From Singulisphaera sp045290345 (lineage in GTDB: Bacteria > Planctomycetota > Planctomycetia > Isosphaerales > Isosphaeraceae): a stretch of DNA of 64,000 nucleotides. Below are positions 19,189 through 27,364 of the stretch, in pieces. The notes under the pieces are model-generated. The model did no database searches. It was given only the letters and a program-made list of their open reading frames with translations, and was not told where the DNA came from. Numbering within the stretch: the first letter of the stretch is position 1; each line of letters begins with the position of its first letter. The position numbers and the translations under genes were made by a program. The stretch lies in NCBI RefSeq assembly GCF_045290345.1, contig NZ_CP155447.1:310001-374000 (forward strand), in the 5' to 3' direction.

Positions 19189-20223
19189 ATGATCCATCAA
19201 CGTCGGGCATTCACTCTGATCGAACTTCTGGTCGTCATCGCAATCATCGCGGTATTGATCGCCTTGCTGCTTCCTGCCGTGCAGGCGGCTCGCGAGGCGG
19301 CTCGACGCGCCCAGTGCACCAACAATCTGAAGCAGGTGGCCCTGGCCATGCACAATTATGAGAGCGCCCACGGTCGGCTTCCCCCCGGGCGCAAGGGGAC
19401 CAGTTGGGGCACCTGGGTCATTTTCACGCTGCCTCACCTGGAGCAGCAAGGCATTTTCAACGCGTTCAACTTCATGGGCAACAATACCGAAGGCCGAGGC
19501 CCGTACGACACCAACTTCCGGTTTTTCGGAGCCGCCAACGTGACGGTGGCCGCCAGCCGGATCGGCTCACTCCTCTGCCCGAGTGATGTCATGATAAGCC
19601 CAAGTGAGCGTTCCTTTATCCTGGGACCGAACACGTTCTACGCCACGCAGCACAACTACGTCGCGAACTTCGGCTCCTCGGTGCTCCTGCAGCCTGCGAT
19701 CTACCCCATCGGGGCCAACGCCACCGACCCAGGCGCCATCGCCTACGCCGGAGCCCCGTTCTCCGACATGGGAAGCCCATTCGTCGACATCGCCTCGGTC
19801 AACTTCCCACCCCCTTCGGGCGGCTTGGCCGACTATGCATTCAGCAGTTTTCTGGACGGAATCTCCAACACGATGCTCGTGTCGGAAACGGTCATCGGCT
19901 TCAATAAAGACTCGCGAGGATTCTCATGGTGGGGCGATGGAGCCACCTTCGAGACCTACCTGGCCCCCAACAGCCCGGCCCCCGATCGAGTCAACGGGGG
20001 TTGCAGCTACCCGTACATGAATAACCCGCCATGTATCCGACTTTCCACCGACCAGATCCTGGAGACCACGTTCGCCGCACGTAGCCGACACACCGCCGGG
20101 GGCGTCAACGCAGCGATCGCCGACGGTTCCGTCCGGTTCATCAAGAACTCGATCAACCTGTCCACCTGGCGAGCCTTGAGCACGACGAAAGGTGGAGAGA
20201 TCATCAGCGCTGACGCATTTTAA
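19189..20223 (+). CDS. DUF1559 prepilin-like protein
   Basis: This 344-residue protein starts MIHQRRAFTLIELLVVIAII, a type IV prepilin/pseudopilin leader whose cleavage would fall before the Phe. LLLPAVQAAREAARRAQCTNNLKQ follows, the hallmark of the DUF1559 family that is greatly expanded in planctomycetes. The C-terminus has the conserved H-X9-DG box (RHTAGGVNAAIADGSVRF) and ends GGEIISADAF. Proteins of this family are thought to be exported or surface-assembled; their role is unknown. The gene is downstream of the lipoprotein gene and converges on yhaN. Confidence 0.93.
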   Translation: MIHQRRAFTLIELLVVIAIIAVLIALLLPAVQAAREAARRAQCTNNLKQVALAMHNYESAHGRLPPGRKGTSWGTWVIFTLPHLEQQGIFNAFNFMGNNTEGRGPYDTNFRFFGAANVTVAASRIGSLLCPSDVMISPSERSFILGPNTFYATQHNYVANFGSSVLLQPAIYPIGANATDPGAIAYAGAPFSDMGSPFVDIASVNFPPPSGGLADYAFSSFLDGISNTMLVSETVIGFNKDSRGFSWWGDGATFETYLAPNSPAPDRVNGGCSYPYMNNPPCIRLSTDQILETTFAARSRHTAGGVNAAIADGSVRFIKNSINLSTWRALSTTKGGEIISADAF

Positions 20224-20296
20224 AAAAAATGCTCTCATCCAAAGCCGACCAGCAGCCCTCAGAAACCAAGGGCAAAAGGGCGGGCCAGGGTGGGAC

Positions 20297-23200
20297 TCAG
20301 CCCGTCTGACTTGAGGGCAACGTTTGGATAAAAACGACGTCGTCCGCCAGGTGCTTGCGGGCCAGGTCGAAGAGGTGCGCGTGATGGGTGAAGAAAAGGA
20401 CCTGCGTTCGTCGTGATAGCTCAGCCAATGCCCGAAGCGCGGCCAGCGCCCTGCGATCGTCGAAGTTCAGGAGGATGTCGTCCACAACGAACGGGATCGG
20501 CTCGTGCGCCTGGAGCCAGGACTCGAGACTGGCCAGCCGAAGCGCAAGGTAGAGTTGGTCGTGGGAACCGTCGCTCATCCCTTCGACACCAACCAGGCGA
20601 CCGTCGGCCCGGACTCCTTTTAAGAGGGAGCGACCGTCGCCGTCGTCGTCGATCTGAAGGCGTGAGAATGAGCCGTCGGTCAGGTCGGCGAAGAGCTGGC
20701 TGGCGCGGGCGAGCACCGGGCCTTGGCTCTTCTCACGGTACTTCTCGATCCCTCGGTTGAGCACGGCCGCCGCCAGCTTCAGTTTGGCGTAAAGAATGAC
20801 GTCGGTCTGAAGCCGGGCCGTAATCGTTTGCGCTTTCTCGGCGGCCTCCGCGGCGCTGTCGCCGCCGTCCATCCGGGCGAGCTCGACCCGCTCGGCGCCC
20901 AGGGTTTCCTTGACCGCGTGGAGCTCCGACTCGAGCGCGGCGACATCGGCCTCACGCTGCGCGATGGCCGGGCCGAGATCGTCGGCGTCGGCCTGCTCGA
21001 CCTCGGAGGAGAACTGAGCCAGGTCGGCCCCCGCGCCAAGCGCGATCACCTGGTCCTCGCAGGCGCGAAGGTCATCCTCGAGTCGGGCGCGATCGCGCGA
21101 GCGACGCTCCGCTTCCGGAAGTTCATCGGTCGACGCACAGCCTGCTTCGAGACGGAGCCGATCAAGCCGCGCGACCACCGCGACCTGTTCGGTCTCGGCC
21201 TCGCGTAGCCGCTGGCTCTCGCGATCGCGTTGCTGGATCAGGGTCGTCCGCCGCTGCTCGGCGTCGCGCTCCTCCCTTAGTCGCTGAGCCAGTTCTCGAG
21301 CCAGCGCCGCCGGGGAAAGTTCCTGCAAGTCGAGGCCGACCTGGCCACGGATCGTGGCGACGGCGGCAGCGAACTGGTCGGCATCGCGGTCGATGCCTCG
21401 GATCCGGCTCTGAAATTCGCGGCGTTTGCTGAGGGCCTCAAACAAACTCTGAATCTCGGTCAGGACGATCTCGGCCTGCTCGGGAGCGGCATCGGGCTCG
21501 AGGCCAATTCGCGCCATCTTGGCCGACCAGTCGAGCCGCCAGCTTGAAAGCTCCTCCTCGGTGGCCTGAAGGCGAAGCTGATCGCGAGCGAGGTCGGCGC
21601 GGGCCTCGGCAATTTGATTGATCAGGGTCTCTCGACGTCGGCTGGCGCGGTCTTCGCGTTCCAGCACTTCCTCGCTCTGTTCGAGCAAGGCGGCGAGCCC
21701 CTCTTGCGGGTCAGGCAGGGAGGCAGACAGGCCCCCCATCGCCCGCTCCACGGCCGCGCGATGCTCGGCGAGTAAAGCTTCGCAGTCCTCGCGAGCCAGT
21801 CGAGCGTCGCGGGCCTGCTCCAACCGATGGACCACCTCGGCCCGCTGCCGGAGCCAGGCCCGGAGTTCGGCAGGCTCCGCCGCGGAAACCCCGAGCGCAT
21901 CGACCAGCCTTTTCCAATCCGCGCGAACACGGTCACGCCGGTCCTCGACATCGCGTCGGGTTCGTGAACGCCCCTCGCGAGTGCCCTGGTGAGCGTCAAG
22001 CTGGGCAAGCCACTCCGCCTTGCGGGCCACCCGCTCGGCCTCGTGGCGGAGCCGATCGCCCATGGCGTCAGCACGGAGCATGCTTTGCTCGAACGCGTCG
22101 GCCAGCGCTCGCCCGGGCGCGAACTCGGCTACGAACGCGCCTCGTTCCGCGTCCACGCTATCGGCGGAAGGGGCAGGGCCGGCATCTCGGACCAAACGCC
22201 AGCCCTCGTCACGACGCTGCCGAGCCGCGCGAAGATCATCCTCGGTCGGCACGTCCTGATGGAGATCCAGCGCTCGCAACTGGGCCTCGAGTTGCTTGAC
22301 GGCCTTGGCCTCGGCGTTCTCCTGATCGTCAAGGAGTCGGAGCTCGCGCTCAACGGCCTGCCAGTCCGACTCGAAGCGAACGAGCGTGGGTTCGACGGGA
22401 ACGGCCTGCCGCTCGAGGTCGTCAAGACTCCCCGACCAGCCGGGAAGTTGCTGAAGTCCAAGCGCTGCCTGCCGCGTGGCGCCGTCGTACGCGGCTCGGG
22501 CCTCGGCGTTCCTCGCGTCGAGGTCGCCGGCCTTTCGTGCTGCCCTTACGGCACGACGGAGCGAGGCGACGTCACGCGGAGTCCCCAGGGCAGACTGCTC
22601 ACGCTCGAGCCGGCCGGCCTGTTCCTCGTGCTTGGCAATCGCGCTTCGAGTCTCATCACGCTGAACGCGAAGCGCCGTGAACCGCTGGCCAAGCGCCCGG
22701 ATCATTGGCGGTTCGTCAGCCCGAAGGTGAAGCTCCTCGGCCGCGTCAAGGTCGCGCGAGCGGCCCAGCTTACCGAGAATCTCGCGGGCCAGATGCTCGT
22801 TCTCCAGCCTCCAGTTCTCCAGGCGAGGCCGATGCTCGAGCGCTTTTTCCACCGCGCCAAGCTGTTCCTTCAACGCCTCGATCGCATCGGCCGAATCGAG
22901 CAAGCGGTGGCGCGGTTCGGTCTCGGCCAGGCGAGCGTCCAGCTCTTCGACCGTGGTGCGGGTCTGCTCGATGGTGCTGACGACCAGGTGGAGCGTCTCT
23001 TGCGCCTCTCGGCATTCGCTCCCGAAGGAATCACGGAGCCGGACGATATCGCCGAGTTGCTCGAATTCGCCCTGGAGGCGGCGGAGCCGGGCGACCTGCG
23101 GGATCGCGTCGCGAACGCGGATCATCCGGTTGAGCGCGCGGCGGGCGGCGTGGGTCTGCTCGACCAGGCGATTCCCCTGCTCCTGAGCGTCGCGCAGGGC

Positions 23201-23836
23201 GCGGTCATGCCGCTGCCAGTCCTCGCTGGGCAACTGGAACCGCTTGATCTCGTCCTGTGACACGCGATACTCGGCCAGGGCCTGGTTGATCCGCTGGTTC
23301 TGGCCTCTCGGCTTGAACAGCGCATCGAGCCGCTCCTGAAGCCGCTGCTTGGCCTGGCCAAGACCAGCCAGGCCGGTTCCAGCGGCGAAGAGGAGCTCAC
23401 CGAGCCTCCCCTGGCCGGTCTTGATCTCCTCGCCCGCTTGCTTCAAACGCGCGTGATCGATGCCGAAGAGGTTTTCAAAAGTCTCCTGGTCCACCCCGCC
23501 CAGAAACCGTTCGAGCCGTTCCGGCGCGACGGTCGCGGCGTCAGCCAGGTCGCGGAGGGTATTCTTATTCCCCTTCCGGCGCACGATCTCAAGGACCTCG
23601 CCATCGCTATGGCTCAGTGTCCCACCGACCCGAAGCTGGTCGTACGGGTGGATGAAACCGTCGGCCGTCCGGGTCGGGAATCCAAAGAGCAGGTGCGACA
23701 AGGCTCGGAGCGTGGAGGTCTTCCCCGCCTCGTTCGGTCCGTAAATCAGGTGCAGGCCATGCTGACCGCCCGAGAGATCTAGCTCCGCCCCCGAAAATGG
23801 CCCCACGGCCTTGAGTTGAAGTCGCAAGAACCTCAT
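20297..23836 (-). CDS. yhaN: YhaN-like SMC/Rad50-type ATPase
   Basis: The 1179-residue protein begins with an ABC/SMC ATPase head: Walker A GPNEAGKT at residues 33-40. Long coiled-coil arms rich in Arg, Glu and Ala make up most of the length. The C-terminal head has a signature-like GMSDGSHDQLYLALRLASLE and Walker B FVVDDILLNFDD. This is the layout of YhaN, an SbcC/Rad50 relative that works with a nuclease partner in DNA end processing and repair. Its ATG overlaps the stop of the upstream metallophosphoesterase gene by 4 bp (23833-23836), so the two are translationally coupled. Confidence 0.9.
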   Translation of the reverse strand: MRFLRLQLKAVGPFSGAELDLSGGQHGLHLIYGPNEAGKTSTLRALSHLLFGFPTRTADGFIHPYDQLRVGGTLSHSDGEVLEIVRRKGNKNTLRDLADAATVAPERLERFLGGVDQETFENLFGIDHARLKQAGEEIKTGQGRLGELLFAAGTGLAGLGQAKQRLQERLDALFKPRGQNQRINQALAEYRVSQDEIKRFQLPSEDWQRHDRALRDAQEQGNRLVEQTHAARRALNRMIRVRDAIPQVARLRRLQGEFEQLGDIVRLRDSFGSECREAQETLHLVVSTIEQTRTTVEELDARLAETEPRHRLLDSADAIEALKEQLGAVEKALEHRPRLENWRLENEHLAREILGKLGRSRDLDAAEELHLRADEPPMIRALGQRFTALRVQRDETRSAIAKHEEQAGRLEREQSALGTPRDVASLRRAVRAARKAGDLDARNAEARAAYDGATRQAALGLQQLPGWSGSLDDLERQAVPVEPTLVRFESDWQAVERELRLLDDQENAEAKAVKQLEAQLRALDLHQDVPTEDDLRAARQRRDEGWRLVRDAGPAPSADSVDAERGAFVAEFAPGRALADAFEQSMLRADAMGDRLRHEAERVARKAEWLAQLDAHQGTREGRSRTRRDVEDRRDRVRADWKRLVDALGVSAAEPAELRAWLRQRAEVVHRLEQARDARLAREDCEALLAEHRAAVERAMGGLSASLPDPQEGLAALLEQSEEVLEREDRASRRRETLINQIAEARADLARDQLRLQATEEELSSWRLDWSAKMARIGLEPDAAPEQAEIVLTEIQSLFEALSKRREFQSRIRGIDRDADQFAAAVATIRGQVGLDLQELSPAALARELAQRLREERDAEQRRTTLIQQRDRESQRLREAETEQVAVVARLDRLRLEAGCASTDELPEAERRSRDRARLEDDLRACEDQVIALGAGADLAQFSSEVEQADADDLGPAIAQREADVAALESELHAVKETLGAERVELARMDGGDSAAEAAEKAQTITARLQTDVILYAKLKLAAAVLNRGIEKYREKSQGPVLARASQLFADLTDGSFSRLQIDDDGDGRSLLKGVRADGRLVGVEGMSDGSHDQLYLALRLASLESWLQAHEPIPFVVDDILLNFDDRRALAALRALAELSRRTQVLFFTHHAHLFDLARKHLADDVVFIQTLPSSQTG

Positions 23837-25104
23837 GAGTGCGCTCCGCGATCGGAACGGAGCAGCAAGTCGAGCAAGAAGGGCTGAACCTCGTCAAGCT
23901 GGCTCCGCAACCACTCGGGATCGTTCAGTTGCAGGGGGTCATGACCGCCGGTGAGGTCGGGCGGCAGCTTCCGCCTCAGCTCGGTCAGTTCCTCACCCAG
24001 CGAGGCCAGGGCCTCGGGATCAGCACGGAGCAGGTCGAACACCTCACGAAGCTCCTCGATCGGCCCGTCAAGCACCGGCAACAGCCGGGTGGGGCGAGTC
24101 TGGATCTCCACCTTCTCGACCCAGAGCCGATCCGCGCCCCGCTCCAGGGCCAGGTTGCGAACCTCGGCCACGTAACGCTCCGGATCCGCATGGAGCCGGT
24201 CGTGCAGAGTGGAAGGCCCATGGATCACCACGCGGACCGCCAGCAAACGGTCGGGGTCGGTCTCGGTCCGGAGCAGTTCATCGAACACTCCGGACACCTT
24301 GTCCAGGAGATCCGCCTCGGTATCAAGATCCGAGGCATCAACCCGCCCTCGCTCCCAGCGCACGACATCGAGCCGGTGAAACGTGCGGGCGACGCCGTCG
24401 CCAGGCTCCAGGGTCGCCAGCAGGCAGCCCTTCTCACCGGTTTCCCGAATATGCCGGCCTTGCGTATTGCCGGGAAAGACGACCAAGGGGTCAAGGCAAG
24501 GGTATCCTCGCGTATGGATATGCCCCAACGCCCAGTAGTCGTACGCGCGTTCGCGGAGATCTTCCACGGTGCAAGGAGCGTACCGCTCGTGCCCCTCCAG
24601 GCCGGTCAGCCCGGTATGGAGCAAGCCAATGTTGACCCAGCCCGGCACGGGGTCGGGGTAGGCGGCCGCGAGGTTCTCTGTCACCGCGGCCCGAGCAAAG
24701 CTCTGGCCGTGGATCGCCACGTCGAGCTGCTCCAGCCGCACCGTCTCAGGCCGGTCGGGATTGAGGACTTTCACGTTATCGGGAAGCCGCAATGCCCGGG
24801 TCATCTTGTTCGCGGCGTCGTGATTGCCTGCGATGATGAAAACGGGGATGTTCGCTTCGCGGAGCCGATTGAGCTGCCCGACGAGATAGAGCCCCGTGTT
24901 GTAATCGCGCCAGTCGCCATCGTAGAGGTCGCCCGCGATCAGCAAGAAGTCCACCTGACGATCGACCGTCAACTGAATCAACCGCTCGAAGGCCCGGCGA
25001 GTTGCGCCCCGGATCCGCTCGACGGGTGCGTGCTCGTAGCGTTCGAGCCCCCGGAGCGGACTGTCGAGGTGGATATCAGCGGCATGGATGAAGGTGATCG
25101 CCAT
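23833..25104 (-). CDS. yhaO: YhaO-like metallophosphoesterase (SbcD/Mre11-type nuclease)
   Basis: From ATG 25104 the protein has 423 residues and opens MAITFIHAADIHLDSPLRGL. Calcineurin-type metal motifs appear in order: D-x-H (ADIHLDS), GDLYDGDW, GNHD (IIAGNHDAAN) and GHIH (ALGHIHTRG). This is the Mre11/SbcD nuclease pattern, and the C-terminal region resembles YhaO. It should pair with the ATPase encoded immediately downstream to process DNA ends. A longer in-frame extension upstream of 25104 lacks the motif context and is not used. Confidence 0.9.
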   Translation of the reverse strand: MAITFIHAADIHLDSPLRGLERYEHAPVERIRGATRRAFERLIQLTVDRQVDFLLIAGDLYDGDWRDYNTGLYLVGQLNRLREANIPVFIIAGNHDAANKMTRALRLPDNVKVLNPDRPETVRLEQLDVAIHGQSFARAAVTENLAAAYPDPVPGWVNIGLLHTGLTGLEGHERYAPCTVEDLRERAYDYWALGHIHTRGYPCLDPLVVFPGNTQGRHIRETGEKGCLLATLEPGDGVARTFHRLDVVRWERGRVDASDLDTEADLLDKVSGVFDELLRTETDPDRLLAVRVVIHGPSTLHDRLHADPERYVAEVRNLALERGADRLWVEKVEIQTRPTRLLPVLDGPIEELREVFDLLRADPEALASLGEELTELRRKLPPDLTGGHDPLQLNDPEWLRSQLDEVQPFLLDLLLRSDRGAHS

Positions 25105-25296
25105 GGGCTCTGGAAGGCGTGGCCGGTACTTTGGGATGGGACAAGGGGATTCACAGACCCGCATCTTCCCAGAAAACGGCGAGCGCTGACAAGGCGGCCT
25201 CCGTGGTTCCAACAACAAATCCAGCAATCAGCACAATCCGAATTATCGCGAATTTCGCCACAAGCCCGCCAGCCTGCTTCGGCCGCGGCCGGAACC

Positions 25297-25329
25297 AAAA
25301 AAAAAGCCCGGGACGAAATCGTCCCGGGC
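25297..25329 (-). terminator. Rho-independent terminator of the DUF1559 gene
   Basis: A perfect 10-bp stem (arms 25306-25315 and 25320-25329, GCCCGGGACG and CGTCCCGGGC) with a 4-nt loop is followed, in the minus direction, by nine T residues (25305-25297). It lies 31 bp after the stop of the minus-strand DUF1559 gene and before the yhaO start. Confidence 0.9.
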
Positions 25330-25359
25330 CGTCGAAGCGTGGGTCGGAGAGACGTGGGC

Positions 25360-26373
25360 TCAGTACTGATCTGCGCTGATGATCTCACCGCCCGCTCGTG
25401 TCACGAGGTTGGCAAAGATCCGGATGCTCACGGTCTCTTTGACGAACTTGACCGAGCCGTCACCGAACACAAAGTTAGCTCCGCCGGGGTGGAATCCATA
25501 GGCTTCGCCCGACCCTTCCGAACCGTAATAGGTGTAGGGGAAGGTCTGCGAGCCGATGTCTTCGCCGTTGGTGCAGTTCAGCGGGCAAGGGCCCGGGATC
25601 ACCGATCCGTCCTGACTCGAGCCGTCGACGCTGAAGTCGCTGGCCGGGCGGCACCAGCCTCCCGCATTCACGCGGTTGGTCAGGAGATTGCTCCCGGCTT
25701 GCCGGCCCCCTTTGCGAAACACGTAGGGACGGCCGGCCGATTCGGCCAGGCCGATCGTGTTGGAAAGGCCGTCGGTGACGTCCGCGAGCCGTGACTTGAC
25801 GTTCTTGGGAAGCAGGCCAGTCCAGGGGCCGGTGGTGAGGGTGTCGCCGGCCGCGCCGACCAGGCCCAAGCCCGGTGTACCGAGTCTCCGATCGATGCCG
25901 ATCGTCGGCGAGTAGTGAGTCACCGCCGCCACGTTTGCGGCCCAGGGGGCACCGGAAAGGAGCTGAGGATCGCCGTCGAGCACTTCCCCTCCCTGAGCGG
26001 AAGGGCAGAGGAAGACGTTGATCTTGGACCGAACGCTCGTCGTGTTCTCGGCATTGCTCCAGTTCAGCGACTGGTTATAGGCGTTGTAAACGTTGTTTTG
26101 CTCGAAGTAAGGGAGCATGATCGTCAGTCCGGCGATCCGGGGCAGGGTGGTGGCTCCGCCCGGCCGATCGCTCGAGGGAAGGTTCAAGTTGACGTCATGA
26201 AAGTTATGCAGGGCGATGCCGAGCTGCTTCATGTTATTGACACACTGCGAACGTCGGGCCGCCTCGCGAGCCGCCTGCACGGCGGGCAACAGCAGAGCGA
26301 TGAGAACCGCGATGATCGAGATGACGACCAGCAGTTCGATCAAGGTGAATCCACGGCGACCTGATTTGATCAT
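25360..26373 (-). CDS. DUF1559 prepilin-like protein
   Basis: The ATG at 26373 has AGAGGAT upstream, giving 337 residues. The N-terminus MIKSGRRGFTLIELLVVISI is a prepilin leader, followed by LLLPAVQAAREAARRSQCVNNMKQ. The C-terminal DG box reads FHPGGANFVFGDGSVKFVKE, and the protein ends GGEIISADQY. It shares only family-level features with the DUF1559 protein at 19189-20223. It follows a lipoprotein gene by 54 bp and is closed by a strong terminator. Confidence 0.93.
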   Translation of the reverse strand: MIKSGRRGFTLIELLVVISIIAVLIALLLPAVQAAREAARRSQCVNNMKQLGIALHNFHDVNLNLPSSDRPGGATTLPRIAGLTIMLPYFEQNNVYNAYNQSLNWSNAENTTSVRSKINVFLCPSAQGGEVLDGDPQLLSGAPWAANVAAVTHYSPTIGIDRRLGTPGLGLVGAAGDTLTTGPWTGLLPKNVKSRLADVTDGLSNTIGLAESAGRPYVFRKGGRQAGSNLLTNRVNAGGWCRPASDFSVDGSSQDGSVIPGPCPLNCTNGEDIGSQTFPYTYYGSEGSGEAYGFHPGGANFVFGDGSVKFVKETVSIRIFANLVTRAGGEIISADQY

Positions 26374-26427
26374 GAGATCCTCTGAAATATTCCTGATTGA
26401 ATGAGTTGTTGGCAAAAGTCAGGGCCG

Positions 26428-26889
26428 TTATTTGGTAATGGTGAGCGGCTCGAGCTCGTTGGGAGCTTCAGCCACCTTGATCTTCCAGAGTGAGCTTTCG
26501 CGACTCGCGTAGCTCTTGGGGATCAGGTCCGGGCCCGCCTTGAAATCCTTGCCGTTCTTGATGATCTTGTTCCACTGGATCGTGGCGGTGTAATCACCCG
26601 ACGGTGCGCCGTCGTCCGCGTCATACGTCGTCAAGCTGAACGAACCATCCGGCTTGACCTTGGCCGAGGGACGGAGCTCCGTCTCTCCTCCCGCGGTCGT
26701 CGGATAGAAAACGATAAGCGCACCCTCCGGGACCTCTCCCGCGACGCTCACCTTCCCCTTGACCGGAAACACCGGCACACGTCCATCGTCGCTCGAACAT
26801 CCCGTGACGAGCATCGCCAACCCAACGCCACAGAGCGGGACAAAGTGCTTCACGAATCGCCAAGACGAAGACTTCACAATTTGGCACAT
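26428..26889 (-). CDS. Lipoprotein paired with DUF1559 gene
   Basis: ATG 26889, with GGAGG 10 bases upstream, gives 153 residues. The signal VPLCGVGLAMLVTGC carries a lipobox (LVTGC). The mature part (VKGKVSVAGEVPEGALIVFYP ... PDGSFSLTTYDADDGAPSGDYTATIQW) has the small beta-fold pattern seen in the other lipoprotein of this window. It probably sits on the outer face of a membrane. The DUF1559 gene downstream is likely in the same transcript. Confidence 0.8.
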   Translation of the reverse strand: MCQIVKSSSWRFVKHFVPLCGVGLAMLVTGCSSDDGRVPVFPVKGKVSVAGEVPEGALIVFYPTTAGGETELRPSAKVKPDGSFSLTTYDADDGAPSGDYTATIQWNKIIKNGKDFKAGPDLIPKSYASRESSLWKIKVAEAPNELEPLTITK

Positions 26890-27230
26890 AGGACTCGCCT
26901 CCACTCCATTTCGCTCGAAAAAGCGTCGACAACCTCGCCGGCGGAGCGCATCGCTCCCCCAGTCCGAAATGCATCCGGACTCATCACAGCACCATGATCC
27001 GTCTGATCGCTCAGGACCCCTTTGTCCTGATGGACCCAAAACAGTCATTCTTAGCTGATGTGCGATTCTTATGATCCCGACCGGTTTAGTCAAGTTCAAA
27101 TTCGACTAACCAAGTCGACATTGTGAATTAATTTTCAGAGACCGCTGTCGATTCCAGAAAAAACCCTGGTATTCCCGTAAAAAAGCCGGACGTGCCGCCT
27201 GGTTTGGCGGAAACCCAGGGTGCAGGTTCG

Positions 27231-27282
27231 CCCTCGTCGCTCCGGATCCGCTCCTACGCGAGTGGATCCGGAACGACGAGGG
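27231..27282. terminator. Large inverted repeat, possible terminator
   Basis: CCCTCGTCG (27231-27239) and CCGGATCC (27242-27249) pair with GGATCCGG (27264-27271) and CGACGAGGG (27274-27282), giving a 17-bp stem with one 2-nt internal loop and a 14-nt apical loop. It lies between two minus-strand genes, 82 bp after the end of the TPR-like gene, without a clear T-run. Confidence 0.5.
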
Positions 27283-27364
27283 TAGAGGTTTCCAACTCAG
27301 AGGGCGGGGCAGGGGATCGACTAACGGGGTAGGCAGGACTCGGTTCAGATCGGATCGGCGGGAC

